Shown here: positions 1-8,250 of the stretch, piece after piece
Layout of the letters: every line of letters starts with the position of its first letter
Numbering within the stretch: position 1 is the stretch's first letter
Notes under the pieces: generated by a model
Databases searched by the model: none
What the model saw: the letters and a program-made list of their open reading frames with translations, nothing else
Told to the model about the DNA's origin: nothing
Position numbers and translations under genes: made by a program
Source: Lachnospiraceae bacterium
GTDB taxonomy: Bacteria > Bacillota > Clostridia > Lachnospirales > Lachnospiraceae
Direction: 5' to 3'
Length of the DNA stretch: 48,617 nucleotides
Assembly: GCA_022796795.1 (NCBI GenBank)
Contig: JAAWJI010000030.1
Span: 1 to 48,617, forward strand

Positions 1-38
1 AGTATGATTTTTTTGTGGTGATTAAATTTTACATCAAA

Positions 39-89
39 AAGGAATAGGATTCCTTATATTTTGGGCGTTTTTTGAAAGTTGTGTATAAT
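39..89 (+). promoter_or_regulatory. Candidate operator and promoter of the restriction-modification genes
   Basis: A 17-bp palindrome with half-sites AAGGAAT and ATTCCTT and a 3-bp spacer lies at 39-55. A TATAAT -10 box follows at 84-89, with a poor -35 (TTGGGC, 61-66) 17 bp upstream of it. The palindrome would sit just upstream of the -35. Binding by the XRE protein encoded at 258 is inference. Bases 90-257 would be a long leader. A frame without a start codon runs through about 70-230 and may be a gene remnant, but I do not recognise it. Confidence 0.4.
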
Positions 90-257
90 CCGCATAGCCA
101 ATCAACGGTTTTGTGGACAGAACTGCGGAAACTCAAGCAAGTACTCATGACCTTGTATTTCCAACAGTTCCATGCTATACTTAAACTGATTTCAGCGAAA
201 GCAGAGTTTAATTCAGCGATTTTAGATTGTTGAGTACGAATGTATAGGGTTGAAAGT

Positions 258-467
258 ATGGCTGTGAGCTATAAGAAGCTATGGAAAATCCTAATCGATA
301 AGGATATGAAGAAAAAGAATTTATGTGTTGCAGCGAGAATTAGCCATGCGTCAATGGCGAAACTGGGCAAGAACGAAAATGTCACAACAGATGTGTTGGT
401 GAAGTTTTGTACAACACTTCAATGTGATATAGGCGATATTATGGAAGTAGCACAAGATGTCGTTTAA
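258..467 (+). CDS. Small XRE-family helix-turn-helix regulator, possible controller of the RM system
   Basis: This is a 69-residue single-domain DNA-binding protein of the Cro/CI (XRE) type. The sequence runs MAVSYKKLWKIL, then a turn region with SHASMAKLGKNENVT, and ends near CDIGDIMEV. That is the pattern of the short YozG-like regulators common in Firmicutes. I chose the ATG at 258 because the family starts at MAVSY; an in-frame ATG at 240 would add six residues. The ribosome site is weak (AGGG at 245). The gene ends 11 bp before the restriction endonuclease, the usual position of a controller protein that delays endonuclease expression until the methylase has acted. That role is inferred from position; a general regulator is equally possible. 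Confidence 0.75.
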   Translation: MAVSYKKLWKILIDKDMKKKNLCVAARISHASMAKLGKNENVTTDVLVKFCTTLQCDIGDIMEVAQDVV

Positions 468-478
468 GGAGAGCGCAT

Positions 479-1444
479 ATGAGTATCAATAGAGATAAAC
501 CCGATTTTTGGAAGAATGATATTCTCCAATCTGTTGATTTATATAATAGATGGTTTATGGAGTTTGCTCCCAAAGCATTTAGAGACACTCGCATAATGAC
601 AGCATGTAGGGTTGAAAAAGCGCTCATTGATACAGACTACTTGGGAGATATATCGGTGAAGTTGTTGAAAAGCCATCCAGAGGTTTTGCCTATGTTGAGG
701 ATGTCTACTTGTCCACCTATTGCAAGGGATCGTCTTATCGGTTTAGCTGGGGTTTCTAAGAGTTTAGTCGAAAATATGGAAGATGCAGAAAACCCTCGCG
801 TTTCACCTCGTATGACAGCAGAGAGATTGTCTAAAGAACTTGCGAAAATAGCTTATATTATCAATAAGATGGCAGATCCGGATATTTTCGTTTGGTTGCC
901 GGAAAAGCGTAAACCAACTGAGCAAGAGGTACAGCGTTCTGCAACAGTTGTTGCAGATAGACTATGTGGTGCAGTGGCTGATCCGATTATCAGAAACGCA
1001 CAAGAGAAAAGACAGCTTACGGCTATAACAAGCTTTTTACAGGACAGAGGATATACAGAGGCAAATGCAGGAACAAAGTATAACGAAATGACCGCAGGAA
1101 CATTTTCGTTTCATACCAATGTTCCTGTATTAGTAGCAGAGGGAGCAGAGGGCAAAATCAACATTCCAGTTGATGTAGTCGTTCTTCCGAAATCATCACA
1201 TGATGGGGATTTTCCGCTTCTTATTGAAGCAAAGTCCGCAGGAGACTTTACTAATGTGAACAAGCGCCGTAAAGAAGAAGCTGTAAAAATGCAACAACTT
1301 AAGAATACGTATGGTAACACAATATCTTACAACTTATTTTTGTGCGGATATTTTGATTCTGGATATTTAGGTTACGAAGCCGCAGAAGGAATTGATTGGA
1401 TATGGGAACACAGACTAAGCGATTTGGAACAATTGGGGATTTGA
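479..1444 (+). CDS. XamI-family type II restriction endonuclease
   Basis: A 321-residue protein that I recognise as the XamI restriction endonuclease family. XamI itself cuts GTCGAC and is a SalI isoschizomer; whether this enzyme has the same site is inference. The N-terminal half is helical, with conserved stretches such as PPIARDRLIGLAGVSKSL. The nuclease core fits the PD-(D/E)XK pattern: Asp232 in IPVDVVVLP, followed by Glu250-Ala-Lys252 in LLIEAKSAGD. The length matches the family and no frameshift is visible. The ATG follows GGAGAGCGCAT. The 3' end overlaps the start of the methyltransferase gene by about 49 bp in another frame, so the two are translationally linked. Confidence 0.88.
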   Translation: MSINRDKPDFWKNDILQSVDLYNRWFMEFAPKAFRDTRIMTACRVEKALIDTDYLGDISVKLLKSHPEVLPMLRMSTCPPIARDRLIGLAGVSKSLVENMEDAENPRVSPRMTAERLSKELAKIAYIINKMADPDIFVWLPEKRKPTEQEVQRSATVVADRLCGAVADPIIRNAQEKRQLTAITSFLQDRGYTEANAGTKYNEMTAGTFSFHTNVPVLVAEGAEGKINIPVDVVVLPKSSHDGDFPLLIEAKSAGDFTNVNKRRKEEAVKMQQLKNTYGNTISYNLFLCGYFDSGYLGYEAAEGIDWIWEHRLSDLEQLGI

Positions 1445-2973
1445 ACTTAAATGAATCCAAGAGGCTACAATTACAAGCCGCTATTGACAAAAGCAAAAGT
1501 ATTGAAAATCGTAGAAGGTTTGGTCAGTTTGCAACCCCTTATGAATTGGCTCAAGAAATAATATCATACGGCTTAACACTACAGTACGAGAAAGAAATCT
1601 CTTTTTTGGAGCCAGCAATGGGTACAGGTGCATTTTACTCCGCGCTTTTATCAGAATGTGGTAAACGGTATAAAAGCATAAAGAGCGCAACAGGGATCGA
1701 GTTGGATGATGATTTCTATAGTGCTGCCCATGAGCTTTGGGGCGATACGGGTATCAATCTGATTAACGGAGATTTTACCGAAACAGAATGTTTGGGGAAT
1801 ATTAACTTTTTGGTTAGCAATCCACCATATGTTCGGCATCACTATATTGGTCAAGAGAAAAAAAGTATACTTGCTACTATGACCAAGGATGAGATGGGAT
1901 TATCGTTTTCAGGACTTGCCGGATTATATTGTTACTTCATTTTATGTGCCCATAAATGGCTTGCACCAAACGCAATATGCGGCTGGCTTATTCCGAGTGA
2001 GTTCATGGATGTCAATTATGGTAGCACACTTAAAGAGTATCTTCTAAACAATGTTCATTTACTTCGAGTTCATAGGTACAATCCAGAAAACTGTAAATTT
2101 AATGATGCATTGGTTTCTTCCTGCGTGGTTTGGTTTAAGAATGAAATGGTTGCGGAAAATTATGATGTTGAGTTTTCGTATGGTGGTACTCATGAAAAGC
2201 CGGAAATTAGTAGGAACATAAATAAAAGCATATTGGAAAGGCATAGAAAGTGGACACATTTTCCCGAAAAAGAAAACATCAATGTACAACTGTATAGCTC
2301 AAACACCCCCACATTAGGCGATTTTTTCACTATTAAGCGTGGGCTTGCTACTGGAGACAATGATTTCTTCATTCTGTCCAAGGGTCAAATTGATGATCTT
2401 GACCTTGATATGCAATTTTTTACTCCGATTTTGCCAAGCCCTCGTCACTTAAAGTGTGACGAAGTCTTTAGTGACAAAGACGGTCACCCATGCTTAGATA
2501 CACAATATTTTTTGCTCCGTTGTACGCTTCCGGAAGATGAGGTGAAAGCACATTTTCCCGCTGTTTGGAAGTATTTGAATGGTGGCAAAGACACTACGGC
2601 ACAGAAGTATTTGTGCAAAAATCGTAAAGTTTGGTATTTTCAAGAAAGCAGATCTGCTACTCCTTTTTTGTGTTCATATATGGGGAGGAGGAAGAATGAA
2701 GATAGCAGACCGTTTAGATTTATTTTGAATCATACTGACGCAATAGCAACAAATTCATATTTAATGCTATATCCGAAAGTATTTCTCCGTGAAGTGATTA
2801 CCCAATCTCCAGATGCTCTACACAAGATATGGGAGATACTTACTAATATAACAGCAAGCGATCTTGAATGTGAAGGTAGAATTTATGGAGGCGGTTTGAA
2901 GAAAATTGAGCCCAAAGAACTCTCTTATGTAAAATGTCCACGATTAGCAGAGTTGTTGGTATATGCTTCATAA
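1396..2973 (+). CDS. N6-adenine DNA methyltransferase of the XamI-type RM system
   Basis: This is the DNA methylase that should protect the sites cut by the upstream endonuclease. The SAM-binding motif I is EPAMGTGAF at residues 72-80, and the catalytic motif IV is NPPY at 142-145, which marks N6-adenine methylation. The first 45 residues contain the FGQFATPYELA stretch typical of Eco57I/TaqI-like enzymes. The rest is a target-recognition region. The start is either TTG at 1396 (AGAAGGA five bases upstream) or ATG at 1402; both lie inside the endonuclease gene. At 525 residues it is of normal length and appears intact. Confidence 0.88.
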   Translation: MDMGTQTKRFGTIGDLNLNESKRLQLQAAIDKSKSIENRRRFGQFATPYELAQEIISYGLTLQYEKEISFLEPAMGTGAFYSALLSECGKRYKSIKSATGIELDDDFYSAAHELWGDTGINLINGDFTETECLGNINFLVSNPPYVRHHYIGQEKKSILATMTKDEMGLSFSGLAGLYCYFILCAHKWLAPNAICGWLIPSEFMDVNYGSTLKEYLLNNVHLLRVHRYNPENCKFNDALVSSCVVWFKNEMVAENYDVEFSYGGTHEKPEISRNINKSILERHRKWTHFPEKENINVQLYSSNTPTLGDFFTIKRGLATGDNDFFILSKGQIDDLDLDMQFFTPILPSPRHLKCDEVFSDKDGHPCLDTQYFLLRCTLPEDEVKAHFPAVWKYLNGGKDTTAQKYLCKNRKVWYFQESRSATPFLCSYMGRRKNEDSRPFRFILNHTDAIATNSYLMLYPKVFLREVITQSPDALHKIWEILTNITASDLECEGRIYGGGLKKIEPKELSYVKCPRLAELLVYAS

Positions 2974-3003
2974 AGAAACTTTATTGAAATGAGGTGGAAC
3001 GCC

Positions 3004-3816
3004 GTGAAATTAAGGAATTTTCTTTATCTAAACACCAAAGTGATTGAGGACTATACCGCTTCGATTGATGGCTATACATACGATGAAGAATCTCAAGCTA
3101 TTGCAACCAGTAGCGAAAACACTTTGGCTGGGAAGGGTGCAATCGGTTTTGCTTCCGGAAATGGATCGCACATCGGAAAACAATCTGAGGAAGTAAAGCG
3201 TTCTGTACGCATCAGCAATGCGGCAAAATTTGAAAAACTCTATAAATACCTAGAATCTGATGAAGATGATGGACTAAAGTATTTCGAGTCCCTTAGCGAT
3301 ACAGATTATGATGCACTGTATCGTGATGATTTTCTTGAAGTTTTAGTTACAGCTCGCTTTTCTAAAATGAAGGAGCTGACAGACAGTGTTAAGAAAATTG
3401 CGGAATTAGCTGCTATCTTTGAAACAATTACCGATCAACAGATTTTGGATAAAAATGCTACTGAGGCCGTAAATGGATTTTCTGCATTAGGTCAAATTAA
3501 GTCTGGCAAAGAAATAGCCTGTGTTTTTGAATTTGACGATAAGAAATACCCTTTAGTTGCTTATCTCGATGAGAGTTATTTTAGATGTAGACAAGATAGC
3601 TTTGTTGGACAAGCATATTTGTTATGCAAAATAGTTCGGAAAGTTCCCAAAGGACAGAGCATTAAGTTGGACGAAATCTTTGATGGTGTAAAAAAGCTGC
3701 CTCTGAATAGAGCACAACGGAGAAATATGCCGAAAAACATGGATAACCCTGCGGAACTTCGAGATGTAATTAAAGGCCCTGCATTTGTAGTTCTCCCTAT
3801 TGCTGTATATCAGTAA
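3004..3816 (+). CDS. Accessory protein of unknown function, DUF6414-like
   Basis: A 270-residue soluble protein. The GTG at 3004 is the likely start because GAGGTGG lies six bases upstream; an in-frame ATG at 2989 has no ribosome site. The N-terminus, KLRNFLYLNTKVIEDYTASIDG, recalls the DUF6414 family, whose members begin with a FLYLDT-like strand. The match is from memory and not certain. A middle helical part (about 75-150) is followed by a beta-rich part with KKYPLVAYLDE. No nuclease or methylase motif is visible. It starts 30 bp after the methyltransferase stop and is probably co-transcribed, so it may assist or extend the defence function. Confidence 0.55.
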   Translation: MKLRNFLYLNTKVIEDYTASIDGYTYDEESQAIATSSENTLAGKGAIGFASGNGSHIGKQSEEVKRSVRISNAAKFEKLYKYLESDEDDGLKYFESLSDTDYDALYRDDFLEVLVTARFSKMKELTDSVKKIAELAAIFETITDQQILDKNATEAVNGFSALGQIKSGKEIACVFEFDDKKYPLVAYLDESYFRCRQDSFVGQAYLLCKIVRKVPKGQSIKLDEIFDGVKKLPLNRAQRRNMPKNMDNPAELRDVIKGPAFVVLPIAVYQ

Positions 3817-3993
3817 TCGGTCGCTGTACTGTGACAACACCATGACAACAGAATTTTGGATAGTCCAGAATTCCCAGATAATCTAAACAATACATATTAA
3901 GTTGAACCGTGTGCTGAAATAATCTAACATATAGTCTTAATAAGTCATTTCTTTTAGCTACAATATCTTAAAGAATGAGAATAAACTTGCGTT

Positions 3994-4208
3994 TCAAAAA
4001 TGAGAATGAAAAAATAGAAAGTAGCGGGCCGATGTCATTGGACACAGGCCCGTTACCCTTGTTTTAACGAATATTCTTGAACGCAGAATTTTGGGGTGAA
4101 GATATCCTTGACAAATCTTCTCTTGATTGCTGATGGAATTGGATTCTCCATTCAGTTCATCGTCATGACTCAATCTTTCGTACAAAGGTGTTATTTTAGT
4201 TTTCAGCA
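3994..4208 (-). pseudogene. TnpX-type large serine recombinase, truncated after ~30 codons
   Basis: The reading frame starts at ATG 4208, with GGAGG just upstream, and reads MLKTKITPLYERLSHDDEL followed by NGESNSISNQEK. This is the very N-terminus of TnpX/TndX-like large serine recombinases, including the YERLS catalytic serine block. After about residue 31 the similarity stops abruptly and the frame continues as nonsense. In another frame the same DNA reads FVKDIFTPKFCVQEY, then SLKQG and a TAA at 4053-4055, and a terminator hairpin follows directly. That tail looks like the C-terminus of some other gene. The simplest reading is a deletion that joined the recombinase start to a distal gene end, removing about 500 codons. 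Its start overlaps the stop of the upstream resolvase-like gene by 13 bp. Confidence 0.7.
4025..4052 (-). terminator. Hairpin terminator after the broken recombinase
   Basis: CGGGCC and GGCCCG form a 6-bp stem that continues inward with one mismatch to a CAAT loop. On the minus strand it is followed by CTACTTTCTATTTTTTC, a U-rich tail. It probably terminated the element's last gene before the deletion. Confidence 0.6.
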
Positions 4209-4615
4209 TGACAATACCTCCCTCCGAATACAAGCTGTTCCTGCATACAGCAAAGCATTGCTCCATTCTCGTCCAAAAACCGGATGTACTCTTGGAAGTG
4301 CGGCATATCCCTTGCAATGCGGGAAGTGCTTTTCACCAGCACTATGTCGGCCTTGCCACTGCAAATTGCCTGACTGACCTCATTAAGTCCGATACGGTCT
4401 AAAGTTCTTCCGCCAGCATATTCAGCGGAAATGCCCACGATTTCAAGTCCGGCCTGCTCTGCAAATTGCAGGATTTCTTCTTTCTGCAATTCCAGTGAAA
4501 AACCGTCATTGTGTGCCAAACGGCAATACAGGTATGTTCCGGAACCTTTCATGCCGCCGTCCTGCAGAAAAGGTCGATACAGTGGGAGTGTTGGGGGTGT
4601 TGATGATCTCATCAC
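4196..4615 (-). CDS. Resolvase-domain protein lacking the catalytic serine
   Basis: A 139-residue protein with a serine-recombinase N-terminal fold. Segments YLYCRLAHND, a central ALIQ-like helix region and VLVKSTSRIARD match resolvase motifs; the last keeps the SRxxR arginines. The nucleophile position (normally Y-x-R-x-S) reads Y-C-R-L-A, so the catalytic serine is an alanine. The protein has only the catalytic-domain part and no DNA-binding tail. Such short proteins commonly precede TnpX-like recombinases in Firmicute elements, as here, where the stop overlaps the recombinase ATG. Start is GTG 4615 or ATG 4612, with AGGAGGA at 4623-4629. It may act as an accessory DNA-binding or directionality protein; that is inference. 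Confidence 0.72.
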   Translation of the reverse strand: MMRSSTPPTLPLYRPFLQDGGMKGSGTYLYCRLAHNDGFSLELQKEEILQFAEQAGLEIVGISAEYAGGRTLDRIGLNEVSQAICSGKADIVLVKSTSRIARDMPHFQEYIRFLDENGAMLCCMQEQLVFGGRYCHAEN

Positions 4616-4637
4616 AGTGTTGTCCTCCTGAAATGAA

Positions 4638-4705
4638 ATATGCTCTAAGTGTCACTTCACTAACCATGAGAAAAAATCGTAATTAAGGAGTCACTTAGAG
4701 CATAT
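4638..4705. repeat. 14-bp perfect inverted repeat upstream of the resolvase-like gene
   Basis: ATATGCTCTAAGTG at 4638-4651 is repeated in inverted orientation as CACTTAGAGCATAT at 4692-4705, with a 40-bp spacer. It lies just upstream of the resolvase-like gene's ribosome site. It could be a binding site pair for that protein, an element end, or a leader stem-loop. Confidence 0.7.
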
Positions 4706-5073
4706 AACACCCGGGGCACGCTGGATTTGCTTGCACGAATTTGACGATTATTTTGGGGAGTAAGGGAATTTTTCTTTATATAAATTGCCCGATTTTTTTT
4801 CCTTTTTTCTTTTCTCTTTTGTACAATTTTACATTAAATTCATAATTTATTCATAATATGTTCACATTCTACTGATATACTAAATATACGTTAAAGGAAG
4901 GACATCCTTCCACAGAAATTGCTTTCACTACACATATAGATAAATTTTTTCATAATAGCCTCGACATACGAAAGTATGTCGGGGCACTCCTCATTGTAGG
5001 GTATGCATTGCCAGCCTGCAGACGTTTTTGCCAATGGGCGCGCCAAACAGACAATATCCACCAGGAACTCTGC
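4706..5073. other. Gene-free stretch at the island edge, AT-rich with a strong hairpin
   Basis: I find no gene here. Bases 4760-4890 are very AT-rich, with long T runs and two TTCATAAT-like words. A small dyad (GGAAGGA/TCCTTCC) lies near 4897-4912. At 4959-4983, CGACATAC and GTATGTCG form an 8-bp stem closed by GAAA, extended by three outer pairs. The hairpin has no U tail on either strand, so it is a poor terminator. The stretch separates the AT-rich island from tcdA. Confidence 0.55.
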
Positions 5074-5766
5074 CTACACCTTGCTCAAATCCCGAATTAC
5101 TTCCCCTGCCAGAATCAATCCTGCCACCGAGGGCACAAAGGCCACGCTGCCCGGCATTTTCCGCTCCTTTTCCAGGGGCTCTCGGGGAGTCTCCCGGGAA
5201 TACACCACCTTGCAGGCCCTGATTCCTCTGGACCGCAGCTCCCGGCGCATAACCCGGGCCAAAGGGCACACAGAGGTCTCATAAATATCCGCCACGCAAA
5301 AGGCCCCTGCGTCCAGCTTATTCCCGGCCCCCATAGAGCTGATTACAGGCGTTCCGGCTTTCTGGGCTTGGCAGATCAGATCTATCTTTGCCGTAACCGT
5401 ATCAATGGCATCCACCACATAATCATAGTCCCCAAAGGGAAACTCTTCCGCCTGATCCGGCAGGTAAAAACAGCAGTGGGTAAAAACATGGGCCTCCGGA
5501 TTTATGGACAAAATCCGTTCCTTCATCACATCCACCTTGTACTGCCCAATAGTCTCATAGGTGGCGATAATCTGCCGGTTCAGGTTAGACTCGCAGACCT
5601 TGTCGCTGTCAATCAGATCCAGCGTACCCACCCCGCTTCTGGCCAGGGCTTCCGCCGCGTATCCTCCCACACCCCCGATTCCGAATATAGCTACCCTTGC
5701 TTGTTCCAGGCGCTCAAGACCTTTCTCCCCCAACAGCATACCTGTGCGAACCAGCCGTTCCTTCAT
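5074..5766 (-). CDS. tcdA: tRNA threonylcarbamoyladenosine dehydratase TcdA
   Basis: An E1-like enzyme (ThiF/MoeB superfamily, also called CsdL or YgdL). It uses ATP to cyclise t6A37 of tRNAs to the ct6A form that improves ANN codon decoding. The dinucleotide-binding glycine motif GIGGVGG is at residues 29-35, and NLNRQ, the ATP-site element, is at 61-65. VVDAIDTVTAK and the C-terminal CKVVYSRETP block are characteristic. At 230 residues it is of normal length. AAAGGGA lies seven bases before the ATG. It is the last gene of the minus-strand operon that begins with the coiled-coil protein, 86 bp downstream of the membrane protein. Confidence 0.92.
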   Translation of the reverse strand: MKERLVRTGMLLGEKGLERLEQARVAIFGIGGVGGYAAEALARSGVGTLDLIDSDKVCESNLNRQIIATYETIGQYKVDVMKERILSINPEAHVFTHCCFYLPDQAEEFPFGDYDYVVDAIDTVTAKIDLICQAQKAGTPVISSMGAGNKLDAGAFCVADIYETSVCPLARVMRRELRSRGIRACKVVYSRETPREPLEKERKMPGSVAFVPSVAGLILAGEVIRDLSKV

Positions 5767-5852
5767 GCTCCATTCCCTTTCCGGACTTTTCCAAAATCCT
5801 CCATTTTATTCCCGCCTCTGCTCCCTTATGGTCTACTGTCCTGCATCTGGCT

Positions 5853-7592
5853 CTATTCTCTCCGGTCAGGCGCCTCCATCACAATTCCCCTTTCCATCTG
5901 GGTAACTACATAGCCTCTTTCCCAAAAGGGCTGCGCCAGAGGAGATTTCATAAAATCCTCACCCCAGTGCATCATATAGATCACGGTAGGAAACTTATCC
6001 GGATGCAGTTCATAGTAGGCGGACAGCTGTGTTGTATTTTCATCCACCTGCCAGGTAGAATAAGAGCCGCAGCCTGCCTCTGCATAGAGATAGATCCAGG
6101 GCGCAATTCCCACCACCAGAAGCTGATCCTCCTTGGTGAGAGAAAGGGTATCCAGCTCCTTTAGCACCTGCTCATACTCCCTGGCCTGGTCCTCTGACGT
6201 ATAGATTCCCTTTAAGGGTCCCCGGTCCATATGGGCGTTTAGACGCCAGGTTTTATCGTCTGCAAGGGCAAAGGACATACGCAGATACAAGGTTCCTGCA
6301 CATTGGATGCAAAGCACGGATAACAAAAAGATGAAAAGAACCTTTTTGCCAGAATCCCAACAACCCTGCCACCGTATTTCTTTGCACAAATCTCCGATTA
6401 AGATTACAGATGCAAAGGTACTGATCCCATATGCAGAAGACACCATGACTATCCCCGTATTTGTGGCATACTGCACCACCATGGTATAGAAAAGAGCAGG
6501 CAAATACCAGCAAAAAAATAAACGTCTGTCCCTTTTTTGTGTCAGCATATACGCCTCAAGTCCCAGAAAGACAAGGGGAAGAATCTGGTAATTAACCGGA
6601 ATATGTTCATAGACAAAACCGTAATAAATCAAATATGCTGCCGCGCAGATTCCTCCTGTCCCAAGATAAACTGCCCGGTGCCGCCACCTCTTCTTATCCA
6701 GAAGTATGACAGGATACAGAACACCAAATATCTGTACCAGATATTTATAGTTGCTATAAATCAAACGGAAATATCTCTTTGTCTTTTTCCAATAAGAAGC
6801 CATTCCCTGCTGATGATCTGGATTTTCCAAAATATATGGAAGGTTTTTCACTACCTCCTGAATACTTCCTCTGTTTAATACAAAGATGGCAAACAAAATA
6901 GCTACAGTCACAGCTCCCAGTGTAATCAAAAAAAAGCTTCGTAGCCGCAGGATCTCTGTAACTGGTTTTCCGCATTTTTTACTCCAAAAAAACACCATAA
7001 AACAGATTCCCCCATATCCTGCATAGAGCAAAATTGCAAAGGGATTTGCCAGAACTACCATTGCAGTCAGCACACCATACAAAAAATACTCATAGTATTT
7101 ATGGCTGTCCTTTCCATACAGGCATGCCAAAAGCAGAAAAAAACCTGTAAATTGAAGGGAATTATAGGAAAGCGCTGTCAATCCGCAAGGTACAAAAATA
7201 AAGAATAGCAGCACAGCCATAACCGCACTCCATCCTTTTTGCTTTAATCTCCCAAAAGCGATTATTGCAGCAAATAAATGAAGCAAAAGGGCGCACAGGC
7301 GAATCCATAATACAATCCCTTCTGTGGAACCCAATAGCAGCCTTAAAATATGATAAAGGGGGTAAATAAAAAAAGAACTAAGCTGCTGAGAAGGATGCCA
7401 TTCATCTATTAACAGTCGGTCCCCCTGAAACAGACGCTCTGTAGTACCAACAAAATACATCTCATCCGCCGTATTAAATCCCAAAAACGTCCGGTAGATA
7501 AAAAGAAGCCCCAGTAAAAAGCAGCCTCCTAAAAATACTGTCCACAGCCGCCTTTCCTCGCTCCATGCGCCCCATCCCTTCTTTTCCATCAT
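5853..7592 (-). CDS. Polytopic membrane protein resembling GT-C glycosyltransferases
   Basis: About 579 residues with some 11-12 hydrophobic segments. The first transmembrane helix (about 16-36) is followed by an outside loop with FNTADEMYF, where Asp43-Glu44 resembles the acidic pair that GT-C enzymes (ArnT, PMT, EmbC types) use for catalysis. The C-terminal ~100 residues are soluble. GT-C members use polyprenyl-phosphate sugars outside the membrane; the acceptor cannot be read here. I chose the ATG at 7592, preceded by GGAAGGAAAG, over the one at 7616. It lies between lepB and tcdA on the same strand. A plain O-antigen-type or unknown membrane protein is the alternative. Confidence 0.65.
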   Translation of the reverse strand: MMEKKGWGAWSEERRLWTVFLGGCFLLGLLFIYRTFLGFNTADEMYFVGTTERLFQGDRLLIDEWHPSQQLSSFFIYPLYHILRLLLGSTEGIVLWIRLCALLLHLFAAIIAFGRLKQKGWSAVMAVLLFFIFVPCGLTALSYNSLQFTGFFLLLACLYGKDSHKYYEYFLYGVLTAMVVLANPFAILLYAGYGGICFMVFFWSKKCGKPVTEILRLRSFFLITLGAVTVAILFAIFVLNRGSIQEVVKNLPYILENPDHQQGMASYWKKTKRYFRLIYSNYKYLVQIFGVLYPVILLDKKRWRHRAVYLGTGGICAAAYLIYYGFVYEHIPVNYQILPLVFLGLEAYMLTQKRDRRLFFCWYLPALFYTMVVQYATNTGIVMVSSAYGISTFASVILIGDLCKEIRWQGCWDSGKKVLFIFLLSVLCIQCAGTLYLRMSFALADDKTWRLNAHMDRGPLKGIYTSEDQAREYEQVLKELDTLSLTKEDQLLVVGIAPWIYLYAEAGCGSYSTWQVDENTTQLSAYYELHPDKFPTVIYMMHWGEDFMKSPLAQPFWERGYVVTQMERGIVMEAPDRRE

Positions 7593-7674
7593 GGTTCTTT
7601 CCTTCCCCTCCCGCATCGGTGTTTTTCCGCACTGGTCTGCGGCCTGTGTGCTGTCCGGTTAATCATGCGGCGCA

Positions 7675-8235
7675 CTAAAACGCAAGTCCAGTGTGCAGAA
7701 GCACTCTCCCTGTAACCTGCGAAAAAGACACACAGCCAAATTCCCGGGAATCCCGGGAAATCTCCCGGTTATCACCCAGGACAAAAATTTCTCCTTCTCC
7801 AATCTCTAAGGGAAAAGAAATATTCTCAGAAATTTTATGGGTGGGCTGTGCATAGATATAATCTTCCTCCAGGGGTTCTCCATTAACCAACAGAGTTCCT
7901 GTCTCATCCTCAATATCAACCACATCTCCCTCCACTGCCGCCACACGTTTCACATATTCTGTATTTTCCGCCATGTGAATGATCAATATATCGCCTGGAT
8001 AATACTGTTTGTCCAGCCGGTAAAACAGCAGAATCTCATTTTCCTTCAGAGACGGATACATGGACTTGCCCCGAACCAGGGCAAAGCCCAAAATATAGGT
8101 AAACACCAGATAAATGGCTGCTGCCAAAATAAGCAGCTGAAGCAGGCTTCTCCTCCATTCACGGTTTCGTTGTATTCCCTCAATCCGGCCCTGCAAAATC
8201 TCCTCCGGGCTCCGGTTTTCTTTTGTCTTTTTCAT
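7675..8235 (-). CDS. lepB: Signal peptidase I
   Basis: This membrane-bound serine protease removes signal peptides from exported proteins. One transmembrane helix (about 31-53) follows a charged cytoplasmic tail. The catalytic Ser58 is in GKSMYPSL and the general base Lys96 in YVKRVAA. GDNREISRDSREFG is the family box E. At 186 residues it is the short Gram-positive SipS-like form. AAAGGAA lies six bases upstream of the ATG. The gene begins 15 bp after the coiled-coil gene, in the same operon. It may be one of several signal peptidases in the genome. Confidence 0.95.
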   Translation of the reverse strand: MKKTKENRSPEEILQGRIEGIQRNREWRRSLLQLLILAAAIYLVFTYILGFALVRGKSMYPSLKENEILLFYRLDKQYYPGDILIIHMAENTEYVKRVAAVEGDVVDIEDETGTLLVNGEPLEEDYIYAQPTHKISENISFPLEIGEGEIFVLGDNREISRDSREFGCVSFSQVTGRVLLHTGLAF

Positions 8236-8250
8236 TCTATTTCCTTTATC

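Noticed and set aside
70..233. Possible truncated gene upstream of the XRE regulator
   Set aside because: The frame has no start codon and I recognise no family; it is mentioned only as a possible remnant.
5008..5913. Long plus-strand frame opposite tcdA
   Set aside because: tcdA on the minus strand has all family motifs; the opposite frame has no similarity or ribosome site.
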